The notes beneath the pieces were generated by a model. It saw only the letters and a program-made list of their open reading frames with translations, had not been told where the DNA came from and made no database searches. From NCBI GenBank assembly GCA_005518205.2, contig RFFC02000024.1, forward strand, positions 53,045 to 109,750: 56,706 nucleotides of DNA. The letters are read 5' to 3'. Positions 27,487-35,817 of the stretch are shown in pieces (position 1 is the stretch's first letter; each line of letters begins with the position of its first letter). Position numbers and translations under genes: made by a program. This DNA comes from Hormoscilla sp. GUM202 (GTDB lineage: Bacteria; Cyanobacteriota; Cyanobacteriia; Cyanobacteriales; Desertifilaceae).

Positions 27487-27775
27487 TATAGCGTTTCTCA
27501 AATTGATGTGATACAGCCGCCCGAACCCGTTCCCAGGCCGGTGTCTGGAGCATGCCGATCGCGGCAGCGCGGCGCCAGCCGTGTCCTTCAGGACAAGAGC
27601 ATGCGGAAGACGGCGGCAGAGCCGTGGGAACGAGGGGTCCGGCTACAGGAACAAAGCCCACGCTCCGGGCCCCCTCCTCGCAGCTCCGGGTTCGTTACCC
27701 GGGGAGCTGGCAGGGGCTAGAAGTGAGATGCATCCATCTCCGACAGCAGATCGCACTAATCTGAGAACTGCTATA
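27487..27775. repeat. MITE-A family, complete copy with nested palindrome
   Basis: The left end TATAGCGTTTCTCAAATTGA TGTGATA and the right end, inverted, TATAGCAGTTCTCAGATTAG TGCGAT bound 289 bp. Inside lies a diverged copy of the GTCTGGAGCATGC palindrome family from 11661. No transposase is encoded. Confidence 0.65.
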
Positions 27776-27788
27776 TCCCTTAGTTTAG

Positions 27789-27905
27789 GTTTGTAGTAAG
27801 CACGCTTCGTGCTTACCTTGGGCAAGGAAGAAAGTGCTTTCCGTTTGTAGTAAGCACGCTTCGTGCTTCCGGAGGGCAAGGACTAAAGTCCTTACTACGA
27901 ACATG
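27789..27905. repeat. Direct repeats GTAGTAAGCACGCTTCGTGC
   Basis: Two copies of TTTGTAGTAAGCACGCTTCG TGCTT, followed by GACTAAAGTCCTTACTACGA AC. The palindrome cores (AAGCACGCTTCGTGCTT) resemble those near 4370. The GGACTAAAGTCCTTACTACG AAC block recurs at 48929. Confidence 0.7.
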
Positions 27906-27995
27906 CGGTGACTCGATGTTATCCAGCGCCTGGGAATAATGCGCGATCGCCTGCTCTAACTCAGAGAGGTTTGTTCCATCTTTAGATATTGTCAT
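27906..27995 (-). pseudogene. Truncated gene start (MTISKDGTN family)
   Basis: MTISKDGTNLSELEQAIAHY SQALDNI reads like the start of a TPR-type protein, then is cut by the repeat at 27905. Upstream DNA to about 28125 matches that upstream of 34985 (shared TGGAATCA..TTCCCATC, GACTCCCCACCAG and CCCTCCGCACAGTACCCTCG AT). Two truncated members of one gene family with a shared leader. Confidence 0.5.
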
Positions 27996-28125
27996 TGTGT
28001 TACACCTAGTTCTCGGTTCTGATGGTGGAATCATTTCCCATCCATCTTACCGCTATATGTGACTCCCCACCAGATCGTCTCGTATACAAATACATCCCCA
28101 CCCTCCGCACAGTACCCTCGATCTG

Positions 28126-28321
28126 TATGGTGCGCGAGACTGTTGTGGTTGGGTGGAAGGCCGGGTAAAAGTAATGGCGTCATCCAGCAGACAATCATCT
28201 GCGATATAATATCAACATATTAGCCTGCTGGAGGCAGAAAATGCTAAGATTTCAATTATAAGCACAACTATCGGCAGAACTCTTTTCGAGGTTGTGGAAC
28301 AGTTAAGCCTACCTGATTGAG
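28126..28321. other. Gene remnant upstream of an IS element
   Basis: A short frame ending ISTTIGRTLFEVVEQLSLPD and TGA just left of the IS reads like part of a real protein but is too short to assign. Nothing else is supportable. Confidence 0.3.
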
Positions 28322-29891
28322 AACTGGACAGTGCGAAGTTCTTTAGGCGTATGCCATTATAAATATGAAAGCCAAAGGAAACAGAGGTAGCACAAAAAAC
28401 ACTCCCGCAGGTTTCGCCACAGGAATGTTATAAACTGGTAGAGTTATTCAGGCTCAACCAGTAGAAATTAATTATGTGCATTCTAGATCGAGTAGAGGAA
28501 ATATTGAATGAACTACGTCCGGTATTTAGTCGGCAAGCAGCGTTTGAATGGTTCGTACTGCTGATCTGGGGTGTTCTACTATGTTCTCAACCTCCAGCGG
28601 TGACGAGTTATCTGAACGCTGTTGGCCTGAGCGAACACTACTACCATCAAGCCTTACATTGGTTTCACTCACAGGCGTGGAGCGTGGTGAAATTATCACA
28701 AGCTTGGGCTCAATGGTTGAGACAGCACAAAGATGTACATCCGCGACGTGGAAAACCGGTTTATGTTGGGGATGGAATTAAAGTCAGCAAGGAAGGACGG
28801 AAGATGCCAGCCGTTAAACAGCTGCATCAAGAGTCAGACAATACAAACAAACCAGACTGGATTCGGGGCCATTATTTTGGATGCTTATGTCTCCTATTAG
28901 GAGCTGCTGATGCTCTATTTGCCGTACCTATAGTTTTACGAATCCAAGATGGATTACAGCAGCACGAAGTGCAGACAATTACCCTAGTAGATCGGATGGC
29001 AGCATTGTGTGTGCGTTTAGCCACCGAAGGTAGTTACGTTGTACTGGATGCGTTCTTTGCGGCTGGGAACTTGATTGCTAAGTTCCGTGAAAACCAGTTA
29101 CACCTGATTAGTCGTGTGCGGATCAATACAGTTGGGAAACACCCCTTGCCACGAGGACGGGGGAAACCACGCATATGGGGAGAGCGTATAAAGTTACGAA
29201 CTTTATTTGCGAGTACCTCGGAATTTATCAGTTCTACAGTAAGACTCTATGGAAAGCAAGTAACAGTAAGCTACCACACTATTGAGGATAGTCCACAACA
29301 TTTGGTACGGTTTGTATTAACTGTACTACCTTGTGGTAAGCCAATGATTCTTTTGTCAACAGATATCACTTTATCAGGTTCGGAAATTATTGAAGCTTAT
29401 GGATGGCGGTTCAAGATTGAGGTAACTTTCCGTACACTCATTCAGCTGTTATGGGGTTTTAGCTATCGCTTCTGGATGAAAAGTCTTCCGCCTACTCCTC
29501 AGTGGCCGAAAAATCTTATCATTGACCAGTTCCCTGTAAAGGAGCGTCCAATTATCAACCGTAAGATGGCCGCTAGGGAGCGCTTTGTGAACCTGAACGC
29601 CATAGGTTTGGGAATTTTACAAGTGCTAAGTCTAGAAATGTCAGTAGACATTTGGCAAGGTTTTCCCCGTTGGTTTCGCACTCTTCCTAAACATGGCTAT
29701 CCCACAGAACAAATTGTCCGTCTTACTCTTCAAGATCGAGCAGTACCTATTTTAGCGAAATGTAGACCCTGCTTACTTTTGAATGAATTCCTTGCTCTGC
29801 GGCCACGACGGGATGCAAAGCCTTTGACAGAGAGGATTGTCTGTTAACTTTCCTCGGCGCAATCCCAGCTAGAACTTTTCACTGTCCAGTT
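28322..29891 (+). mobile_element. IS4-like insertion sequence, apparently complete
   Basis: Inverted ends AACTGGACAGTGCGAAGTTC and AACTGGACAGTGAAAAGTTC enclose 1570 bp with one intact transposase gene. The flanks suggest a short GAG duplication. It sits just upstream of the DUF6602 gene. Confidence 0.8.
28474..29847 (+). CDS. IS4-like DDE transposase
   Basis: A 457-residue transposase. Catalytic Asp in GKPVYVGDGIKVSKEGRKMP, second Asp in SYVVLDAFFAAGNLIAKF and Glu in YGWRFKIEVTFRTLIQLLWG (the Y-x2-R-x3-E signature). The tail RPRRDAKPLTERIVC is basic. The frame is intact and starts with ATG; I cannot name the subgroup. Confidence 0.85.
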   Translation: MCILDRVEEILNELRPVFSRQAAFEWFVLLIWGVLLCSQPPAVTSYLNAVGLSEHYYHQALHWFHSQAWSVVKLSQAWAQWLRQHKDVHPRRGKPVYVGDGIKVSKEGRKMPAVKQLHQESDNTNKPDWIRGHYFGCLCLLLGAADALFAVPIVLRIQDGLQQHEVQTITLVDRMAALCVRLATEGSYVVLDAFFAAGNLIAKFRENQLHLISRVRINTVGKHPLPRGRGKPRIWGERIKLRTLFASTSEFISSTVRLYGKQVTVSYHTIEDSPQHLVRFVLTVLPCGKPMILLSTDITLSGSEIIEAYGWRFKIEVTFRTLIQLLWGFSYRFWMKSLPPTPQWPKNLIIDQFPVKERPIINRKMAARERFVNLNAIGLGILQVLSLEMSVDIWQGFPRWFRTLPKHGYPTEQIVRLTLQDRAVPILAKCRPCLLLNEFLALRPRRDAKPLTERIVC

Positions 29892-29914
29892 GAGAATATA
29901 ACATCACGCAAGCT

Positions 29915-30976
29915 ATGTCTAATGACCAGCCACCCCTACCAGATACTACGAAGTGGCAACCGCGAAAATCTGCATCCGAGGCTCTCAAATCAGCTTTTTT
30001 AAGACGTTGTCTGGGCATCGAAAAGCTGATTTGCTTGAGAGCTAGACTTGAGAGAGAAATGAATATAGACAATTTTGACTCTGGTCTGGGTGTAGAAGAT
30101 ATCATTCGCTCGGAACTAGAGCAAATATTACCGACTCGCTACTCTGTAAAAGCTGGTGTAATTAATGACAAAAATGGCAATACAGCAGGAGATTTTGATG
30201 TAGTTATATTTAACGAGCACTGGTTCCCTTTGGTTAAGGCTGGTGCAACAGCAGAGTCACGACGGATCCACCTACCAATAGATGGCGTTTATGCAGTTTG
30301 CGAAATCAAGCAAACTCTTGATTTTCAAGCTTTAGATCGAGCAATGGAAAAGTTAGCGATCTGCCATCGCTTGCATCGTCCCCAGACTCGTGCAAATAGA
30401 ATTGTCGAGAATCGTGAAAATAGTGACTGTCTTCACGGTCTCACTAATCCTCTCTATTCAGCCGTTATTGCCACTGACATCAAAGAATCTGTCGAACTAG
30501 ATCTGATTGTGGAAAGGTTTTTCAAGATTAATCAAACTCTGGAAAGATTGGCAGTTGTACGGGCCCTCTGTGTTTTCAAACATGGGACTGTAACTTGGGG
30601 TTTTAAAGACGACAATGGTGAATGCAAAATTGCACTTTTTATGAGGGAAGACCTCGATCGCCCCATCGTCCCCATATATCACAAAGTCCCAAAAGTAGAG
30701 TCAGCTTTGTACTGTCTGATGGCCGATATATTGTGTCATTTGTATCATTCAGTTTTAGCGCCTGAAGATATCGTAGCCCATTATGGTCCTTTAGAAAACT
30801 CATGCAGCATTCCCTCTTCTCCAGATATAGCATTGCCACCCGACTCTAAATGGCTGTCAAGCTTAAATCAGCGGTCTGGTACTGAAGGGGAATCTATCCA
30901 GTTTCCAGACAGCAATGATAAGTCGAGGAAAGCACCGAGAAAACCAAAAACGAGAAAACATAGAGGCTTTGGCTAA
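29915..30976 (+). CDS. DUF6602 nuclease-like protein
   Basis: 353 residues. The core NIDNFDSGLGVEDIIRSELE QILPTRYSVKAGVI, AGDFDVVIFNEHWFPLV and GVYAVCEIKQTLDFQALDRA MEKL shows the D...E-x-K spacing of PD-(D/E)XK nucleases and matches DUF6602, often found in defence and mobile neighbourhoods. The last 55 residues are Lys/Arg-rich and disordered (SRKAPRKPKTRKHRGFG), possibly nucleic-acid binding. It is followed within 50 bp by a broken three-Cys-motif gene. Target unknown. Confidence 0.75.
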   Translation: MSNDQPPLPDTTKWQPRKSASEALKSAFLRRCLGIEKLICLRARLEREMNIDNFDSGLGVEDIIRSELEQILPTRYSVKAGVINDKNGNTAGDFDVVIFNEHWFPLVKAGATAESRRIHLPIDGVYAVCEIKQTLDFQALDRAMEKLAICHRLHRPQTRANRIVENRENSDCLHGLTNPLYSAVIATDIKESVELDLIVERFFKINQTLERLAVVRALCVFKHGTVTWGFKDDNGECKIALFMREDLDRPIVPIYHKVPKVESALYCLMADILCHLYHSVLAPEDIVAHYGPLENSCSIPSSPDIALPPDSKWLSSLNQRSGTEGESIQFPDSNDKSRKAPRKPKTRKHRGFG

Positions 30977-31021
30977 TAGTATTTGATTAAAGATATGAGA
31001 TACTTTAGGAGGCACCTCTGC

Positions 31022-31430
31022 AAACCTCTGTTAGGTCTTTTGCAACTCGATCTAACGGGAATTGACTGGGTAATTGTTGGTGGCGAGTCGGGTCCAAAAT
31101 ACCGTCCGATGGAAATAGAGTGGGCCCAGAGTATCCGCGATCGATGTCAGGATGCTGGGGTAGCATTTGGGTGCATCCCACTTTCGCAAGGGCGCTAGCG
31201 CAGCAGCTAGCATTCGGAGAGTCTATCTGTAAACTTATGTCATAATTGGCGCAAGAATGCCAGTCGCCCCTACAGCTATCTTTGCAAATCTGGGATGCAC
31301 CCTAGCATTTTTCTTCAAGCAGGTTGGCGGTATTACCCCCATGGAGGGCGGCTTTTGGATGGGCAAATTTGGGACCAAATGCCAGCCGCCTGGGAACAGC
31401 ATCGGAAACGATGGGAAAAGTTGCGTTAGA
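31022..31430 (+). pseudogene. Three-Cys-motif (DUF5131/Gp37Gp68) gene, 3' fragment broken by a MITE
   Basis: Matches the 3' half of the split gene at 40490-40750: PLLGLLQLDLTGIDWVIVGG ESGPKYRPM, then AQSIRDRCQDAGVAF, interrupted at 31169. It resumes after 31302 as FFKQVGGITP and ends near WEQHRKRWEK, where a MITE-B end (GAGATGCACCC) begins. The three-cysteine N-terminal half is missing. Scattered synonymous differences show an old duplicate, not a recent copy. Confidence 0.85.
31169..31302. repeat. MITE-B, complete, 134 bp
   Basis: Ends GGGTGCATCCCA and TGGGATGCACCC are perfect 12-bp inverted repeats with further similarity inward (TTTGCAA). The 8-bp duplication TAGCATTT flanks it (31161-31168, 31303-31310), and the intact paralogue at 40626 shows the empty site. 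No coding capacity. Confidence 0.9.
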
Positions 31431-31470
31431 GATGCACCCGATACTACCCTTTACCCGTTATGGTATAATT

Positions 31471-31986
31471 CTATTCTACTGTATTCCAATCTGCACCGCC
31501 TACTAATTTACTGAGTTCGGAATTGATTGCACTTCCCAATGTATCCGGTGAATTGTTGTAAGTCAAAGAGAGGAATTGATTGGCTTTCTCAAGGATCTCT
31601 TCTTTGTCTACCACCTCCAGGAGTTGCACTGGTTTGTATTCGCCATTACCTACTTCTACGCTGGCTTTATAAATTGCCGTATCAAAACCTATATCTAGCA
31701 ACTCCTCCCATTCATCTGCTTTCACGTAATGAGATTTTTTATTGTCCATTATATTCAAATCCTGAATCTCCATGATCGAATCTCGAATAGACACAGCCCA
31801 GGAATTTGTCAATCGTTGTTCGACTTGATTCTTTATTAAGTGAATTAGCATCCGAATCAGATAACTTCTGATGTTGCGCAATGTTGATTTTTTACTCATC
31901 CCTTCCAGTTCATCGACGATCGTCAGGGCATCATCATAGCGCCCTGACAGGATGCTATTTCTCAAGTCTATCAGTTCTTGCGTCAT
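31471..31986 (-). CDS. DUF29 family protein
   Basis: 171 residues: MTQELIDLRNSILSGRYDDA LTIVDELEGMSKKSTLRNIR SYLIRMLIHLIKNQVEQRLT NSWAVSIRDSIMEI, then KADEWEELLDIGFDTAIYKA SVEV. This is the standard cyanobacterial DUF29 helical protein, function unknown. Length normal, frame intact. It converges on the broken three-Cys gene. Confidence 0.88.
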   Translation of the reverse strand: MTQELIDLRNSILSGRYDDALTIVDELEGMSKKSTLRNIRSYLIRMLIHLIKNQVEQRLTNSWAVSIRDSIMEIQDLNIMDNKKSHYVKADEWEELLDIGFDTAIYKASVEVGNGEYKPVQLLEVVDKEEILEKANQFLSLTYNNSPDTLGSAINSELSKLVGGADWNTVE

Positions 31987-32506
31987 GGTAATCTAGCACT
32001 CGTATTTGATTTAATGATGATACAGTTAGTCACTTCGCTGTTATCCCGCCGGGGGTTGCAAACCCAAAGGCTTTTAGCTGAAGTCGGTTAAAACCGACTA
32101 ATAAATAATGTTTGAAGTAATTGTAGCATTTTTTTTATAAAATGGTAAACATAAAAATTTACTACGGACGGGCGTTCTGGTGCATCTCAATGGGGAATAG
32201 CACGGAGGCGATCGCTCGCCTCCCTCTACTACACTCTCGTGCAACCCGTGCCCGATCGCCATGTTGTCCGCTTGTTCCGTTATCTGGCTCCCTGGGGTCG
32301 GCGACATGCCCGATCGCCGCCGCAGTTTTTGCCGTTGTGCGCCAATGCTATATTGCTGTATAATTGGTGCAGCGCCTTGAAACTGCTGGCGATGGTTTTC
32401 GAGAACACCGGTGGTTATCACATAGGTAGCGATCTTTATGCTTGGGAACTAATAGGCACTGGTTCAGTCTAATTAATTAAGAGAACACTAAATCAAGTAG
32501 AGATTT
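31987..32506. repeat. Dispersed repeats, no gene
   Basis: 32035-32100 matches the repeat after glutamate synthase (GCCGGGGGTT...GGTTAAAACCGACTAATA). 32106-32150 (AAGTAATTGTAGCATT...AAAATGGTA) recurs at 48999-49042. 32190-32265 (CACGGAGGCGATCGCTCGCC TCCCTC...GCAACCCGTG) recurs at 34808-34880. Long open frames here are shadows of these repeats. Confidence 0.6.
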
Positions 32507-33091
32507 ATGGATATTAATTTTGCCGTAATCATAGGTGCATTTAATGCAGCTAAATCTATTGCCGAATACTTTGGTTTAATAGAATCGCTAGGGACCAAGG
32601 TCGATAAGCTGATATCTGTGGAGTTAGATGCTGCTTTTAGAACATTAAAACAATCTCAAATTTCCCTGAATGAACAGCAGACTTTGCTTCGTGAAGCTAG
32701 AGCTAGTTTTAATAAAGCTATCTGTTTGGAGAAAGACGATGAAAGGTTAGTTATTGCATATATTGGTTTATCTCTTTGTCATTATCAACTTGGCGATATA
32801 GCGAATGCCAAGAATACTTTGGTATAATTTTCAGATGTTGAGTTCAAGATAACACCTCAAGAAATAGCTTCTGCCATGGCAATGGATAGCTTATTCGGAG
32901 ATAGTTTTGATGACTTATTAGGTAGTGATATTCCATCTATAATAGATTTAAAAGCATCGGTTTTATCTGCTATAAGTTTAGCAAATAAGAAGAAGTATTC
33001 AGCATCACCATCAGCATCTGAATTATTGGAAAAGAAAGAAAATATAAAAATAATACAACAGCAAGCTAAAGAATATGCAAAAAGCCTTTGA
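32507..33091 (+). pseudogene. Hypothetical TPR-like gene with one in-frame TAA
   Basis: MDINFAVIIGAFNAAKSIAE YFGLIESLG, then RTLKQSQISLNEQQTLLREA RASFNKAICLEKDDERLVIA YIGLSLCHYQLGDIANAKNT LV, a tetratricopeptide-like repeat. TAA at 32825-32827 is followed in the same frame by FSDVEFKITPQEIASAMAMD SLFGDSFDDLLGSD and IKIIQQQAKEYAKSL. The frame and protein character continue through the stop, so this is probably one 194-codon gene with a nonsense change. The codons are AT-rich. The family is unknown. Confidence 0.6.
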
Positions 33092-33248
33092 AGCTATGAA
33101 AAAGAACGATCGCAGTAGGTGCCATCTATGACCGAAAACCCCGGACCGGTAGCTCAAGAACCCGGTATGGTATTAGTCCTTGTAGTCGAGTACCCATTGG
33201 TAAGAGCGTAAAACCCGGAGATTGCGGTTGATGGTGGCAACCCGGTTA

Positions 33249-33698
33249 TTAGTCCTGGAAACCGTACTTATAAATTCCCAAAAATCCCTCGAATTCAACA
33301 ATAGAACCAACTCTTTTTTCCCAGCGGCGGAGGGCTTTCTCCAGCAGTGGTTGATTGAGGGAATGAAGCACGTTGTTATCGAAACCTTTAGCAGACCAAC
33401 GGCAAAACAGGGTATGTTCAATACTAAAGGATAAGTAAGGTTCCAAGTCTTCTGCCATTCCCCCTGAGATCGAGAAAGAAGTAGGAACACGGACCCAACC
33501 TCTAACTGGCTTATCAGGAGACTCATAGGTGCGGCAATAAGCAAATAAATCTACTTCCATATCGAGGGAATAGATAGGTGCTGGGAACTCTATAATTTCG
33601 GCGATCGCTTGTTTTATATACGAGTCATAGGTTAGCTCTTGATGCCATTCCAGAACAACATTATCTACATCATCTCTGTAAATAGCGCCGAATTCCAT
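33249..33698 (-). CDS. Hypothetical protein, third gene of nuclease-like operon (immunity candidate)
   Basis: The 149-residue protein runs MEFGAIYRDDVDNVVLEWHQ to GSIVEFEGFLGIYKYGFQD, with no signal or membrane segment. Its start overlaps the end of the preceding gene by 34 bases in another frame. Such overlap suggests coupling, or that the two were once one protein. The position after a nuclease-like gene makes an immunity or partner role possible; this is inference from context. Confidence 0.55.
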   Translation of the reverse strand: MEFGAIYRDDVDNVVLEWHQELTYDSYIKQAIAEIIEFPAPIYSLDMEVDLFAYCRTYESPDKPVRGWVRVPTSFSISGGMAEDLEPYLSFSIEHTLFCRWSAKGFDNNVLHSLNQPLLEKALRRWEKRVGSIVEFEGFLGIYKYGFQD

Positions 33699-33892
33699 TT
33701 TCGTACTAGATGAGAAAAGGCATTGAGGGTATCAACCAGACTGGTGGCGATCCACTCATTTACCTCTTGAGGAGAAGCAAAGGTAAAATCGCAAGCCGGA
33801 GCGATGTCCCAGGCTCCAGCATACTTCTTTCGACCCCAAGTGTCCCAAAGCGGTTCGAGTATAGTTTGTGTTGGTGTTTCAATTGTTTTCAT
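33665..33892 (-). CDS. Hypothetical small protein, second gene of the operon
   Basis: About 75 residues from MKTIETPTQTILEPLWDTWG RKKYAGAWDIAPACDFTFAS PQEVNEWIATSLVDTLNAFS HLVR; a TTG start two codons upstream is possible. The start is within a few bases of the stop of the nuclease-like gene, and its end overlaps the next gene by 34 bases. No family recognised. A one-base slip at the CGAAAATGG run would fuse it to the next frame. Confidence 0.5.
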   Translation of the reverse strand: MKTIETPTQTILEPLWDTWGRKKYAGAWDIAPACDFTFASPQEVNEWIATSLVDTLNAFSHLVRKWNSALFTEMM

Positions 33893-33894
33893 GG

Positions 33895-34695
33895 TCAATC
33901 CTCATTTGCGTAGATAGTCAGTTCCCCATGCTCAAATTTAAACAGTAGTCTGCGAGCTGTACCTGTATTGTCGTTATATAGAACCTCAACCCACTTAACA
34001 AAGTCAATTACTTTTTTGTTGACCCTTTGAAAAACCAGTCTCCCCTTGATTAATCTCCGAATGTTTTCGGGAGTAATATTGCTACTCCCTGTATGAGACG
34101 CATCAATACGGACGAAACCTTCTCTTTCAAAAGTTTGCTCAGCTTGACTCTTAATCTGGCTGAAGGCTGCTCTGAGGTTTCGATCGCGTAGCGTGCGCGC
34201 AGCGCAATCGATACCCGTTCTGGAAAGCGGTTGGCCTGGTTCGCCAATCCTTTTGACTTCTACCAGGCGGTTTTCACCATCTTTATCTGTTACCCTGTAC
34301 TCGGGAGTACTGCGACTCGGATTTTCAGGTAATCCTTCAATTGAGCAGTTCTCTCCAAGTATTGTCCTCTCTTCCAAAATGTCTTCAGCGGTGCGTAACT
34401 CTGATTCTGCTTGAAATGGATCTGCGTTTTGTCTGTGCATACGCCGAAACCGAGAAGCAAAGTCACCGGAAACTCTTTGGCTATACCGCTCCAGAAAATC
34501 AACTAAGTCCCCGAGAGATGCTTCTAGCGCCCTCGTACTCAAATTTCCCTGCTTGTTTAGCCGCAGATTCTCAATAATTTCTTGTCTGAGTATAGCATCA
34601 TTACCAGCAAGTTCTATGGCGCGGTTAAATTTCTGCTGAATTTGCTGACTTTGTTTTGCCAGATGTTCCTGTAATTCAGTATTGTTTAAATTCAT
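33895..34695 (-). CDS. Nuclease-like protein resembling contact-toxin C-terminal domains
   Basis: The 266-residue protein has a helical N-terminal half (QEHLAKQSQQIQQKFNRAIE; DLVDFLERYSQRVSGDFASR) and a C-terminal domain with STPEYRVTDKDGENRLVEVK RIG. The D...E-x-K spacing suits a PD-(D/E)XK fold. ASHTGSSNITPENIRRLIKG RL follows. The domain resembles nuclease tails of polymorphic toxins, but no secretion domain is attached. First of three overlapping leftward genes. Function is inference. Confidence 0.55.
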   Translation of the reverse strand: MNLNNTELQEHLAKQSQQIQQKFNRAIELAGNDAILRQEIIENLRLNKQGNLSTRALEASLGDLVDFLERYSQRVSGDFASRFRRMHRQNADPFQAESELRTAEDILEERTILGENCSIEGLPENPSRSTPEYRVTDKDGENRLVEVKRIGEPGQPLSRTGIDCAARTLRDRNLRAAFSQIKSQAEQTFEREGFVRIDASHTGSSNITPENIRRLIKGRLVFQRVNKKVIDFVKWVEVLYNDNTGTARRLLFKFEHGELTIYANED

Positions 34696-34725
34696 ATTTG
34701 ATGGCTAATACCATGATAACTCCCC

Positions 34726-34768
34726 GCATCTCATATTTGCTTTGCTGCCCGAAATATGAGATGCACCC
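34726..34768. repeat. MITE-B related short inverted repeat
   Basis: GCATCTCATATTTGC and GCAT-complementary AAATATGAGATGCACCC form an inverted repeat matching the MITE-B end at 53142-53160. It is a solo or collapsed copy 30 bp upstream of the nuclease-like operon. Confidence 0.6.
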
Positions 34769-34807
34769 GAGGCGATCGCCCAATTGACCGGTCCCTGTAC
34801 TAGGGGA

Positions 34808-34880
34808 ACGGCACGGGGGCGATCGATCGCCTCCCTCCAATACCCTCTTCTGCAACCCGTCCGCGATCGCCATGCTGTCA
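34808..34880. repeat. Dispersed GC-rich repeat
   Basis: GGCACGGGGGCGATCGATCG CCTCCCTCCA ... GCAACCCGTCCGCGATCGCC ATG recurs near 32190-32265. HIP1-like GCGATCGC cores make it palindromic. No gene. Confidence 0.55.
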
Positions 34881-34912
34881 AAGAGCGATCGCGCGACCCA
34901 ACTCCCAACTTC

Positions 34913-34987
34913 CTACTCGTTTTCCTGCCAACCCTCGATCGCCCGCTCTAACTCAGGTAGCTTTGTCTCCTCTTTAGATATTGTCAT
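34913..34987 (-). pseudogene. Truncated gene start (MTISKEETK family)
   Basis: MTISKEETKLPELERAIEGW QENE is the counterpart of the truncated start at 27906-27995, with a shared leader up to about 35130. Only 24 codons remain. Confidence 0.45.
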
Positions 34988-35130
34988 TCCCGTTATACCC
35001 CGATCCTCAGTCGAAATAGTGGAATCACTTTCCATCAATCTTACTACTATAGAATATCTGACTCCCCACCAGCAAGTCTCGATCGCAAATACATTCCTAC
35101 CCTCCGCACAGTACCCTCGATCGGGAGCAG

Positions 35131-35470
35131 GGAGAGGGGGGTATCTAGTAGGCAGCATAAATTGTGGCAAAAGTCAAGCCTGAAGAGGTTGTCAGACCTA
35201 GAAACCATTGCCCCATAAGGCTTTCAAGATTGTAAAGAATTATGTGAGTAATGGTAAGCTTTTTAAGGGGGGTTTGGGGGGATCCGATGACTGGTCCGGT
35301 CCTAGAACTATCAACTGGTTTTGACCACACCCGTACCATAAGCAACCGGTCTGAGTCAATGGTCTCACCTTTACATAATTTTAGTATTTAGTGTTAGATT
35401 TACTCCCATACATTTATACCCAAAAGCTTATTAAATTTCTTGATTTTTTCGCCAATCTAAGCTAGATTAT
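35131..35470. other. Gene-free stretch before the ISKra4 element
   Basis: It contains TTTTTAAGGGGGGTTTGGGG GGATC near 35255, a diverged copy of the dispersed repeat inserted at 10160, and AT-rich DNA. No gene is supportable. Confidence 0.4.
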
Positions 35471-35640
35471 GGGTGTAATTAAAAGTGACACTTAGGCATT
35501 ATTAACCGGTCCGGGGGTTTTACCTCTGTATGACCGGCGGTATCAGATCTCCGCCAGTGATGGCCAGTGGATGGAACCACTTCTTAGGTGAATTCTGCCT
35601 TGACCCTTGAGATTTTTTTACCCTTATGTTATATAATTAT

Positions 35641-35793
35641 TATAGCAGTTCTCAGATTAATGTGATATGCGATTGGTGAGATTGCTTCGGGGGGTTAACT
35701 CTATGAAAGCATAAGTTGAGCGCGGTCATCCCCCTCGCAATGACTTGCTAGGCGATCGAAAATATACCACATCAATTTGAGAAATGCAATATA
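35641..35793. repeat. MITE-A, complete copy inside the ISKra4 element
   Basis: Starts TATAGCAGTTCTCAGATTAA TGTGATA and ends with the inverted ACATCAATTTGAGAAATGCA ATATA. The middle holds GTTAACTCTATGAAAGCATA AG, matching 2395-2425. Confidence 0.65.
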
Positions 35794-35817
35794 AGTTTAC
35801 TATGGAGCTAAAGTCCT

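Noticed and set aside
32142-32472. Overlapping + strand frames of 73-77 codons
   Set aside because: They cover dispersed repeats that recur at 34808-34880 and differ in frame between copies.
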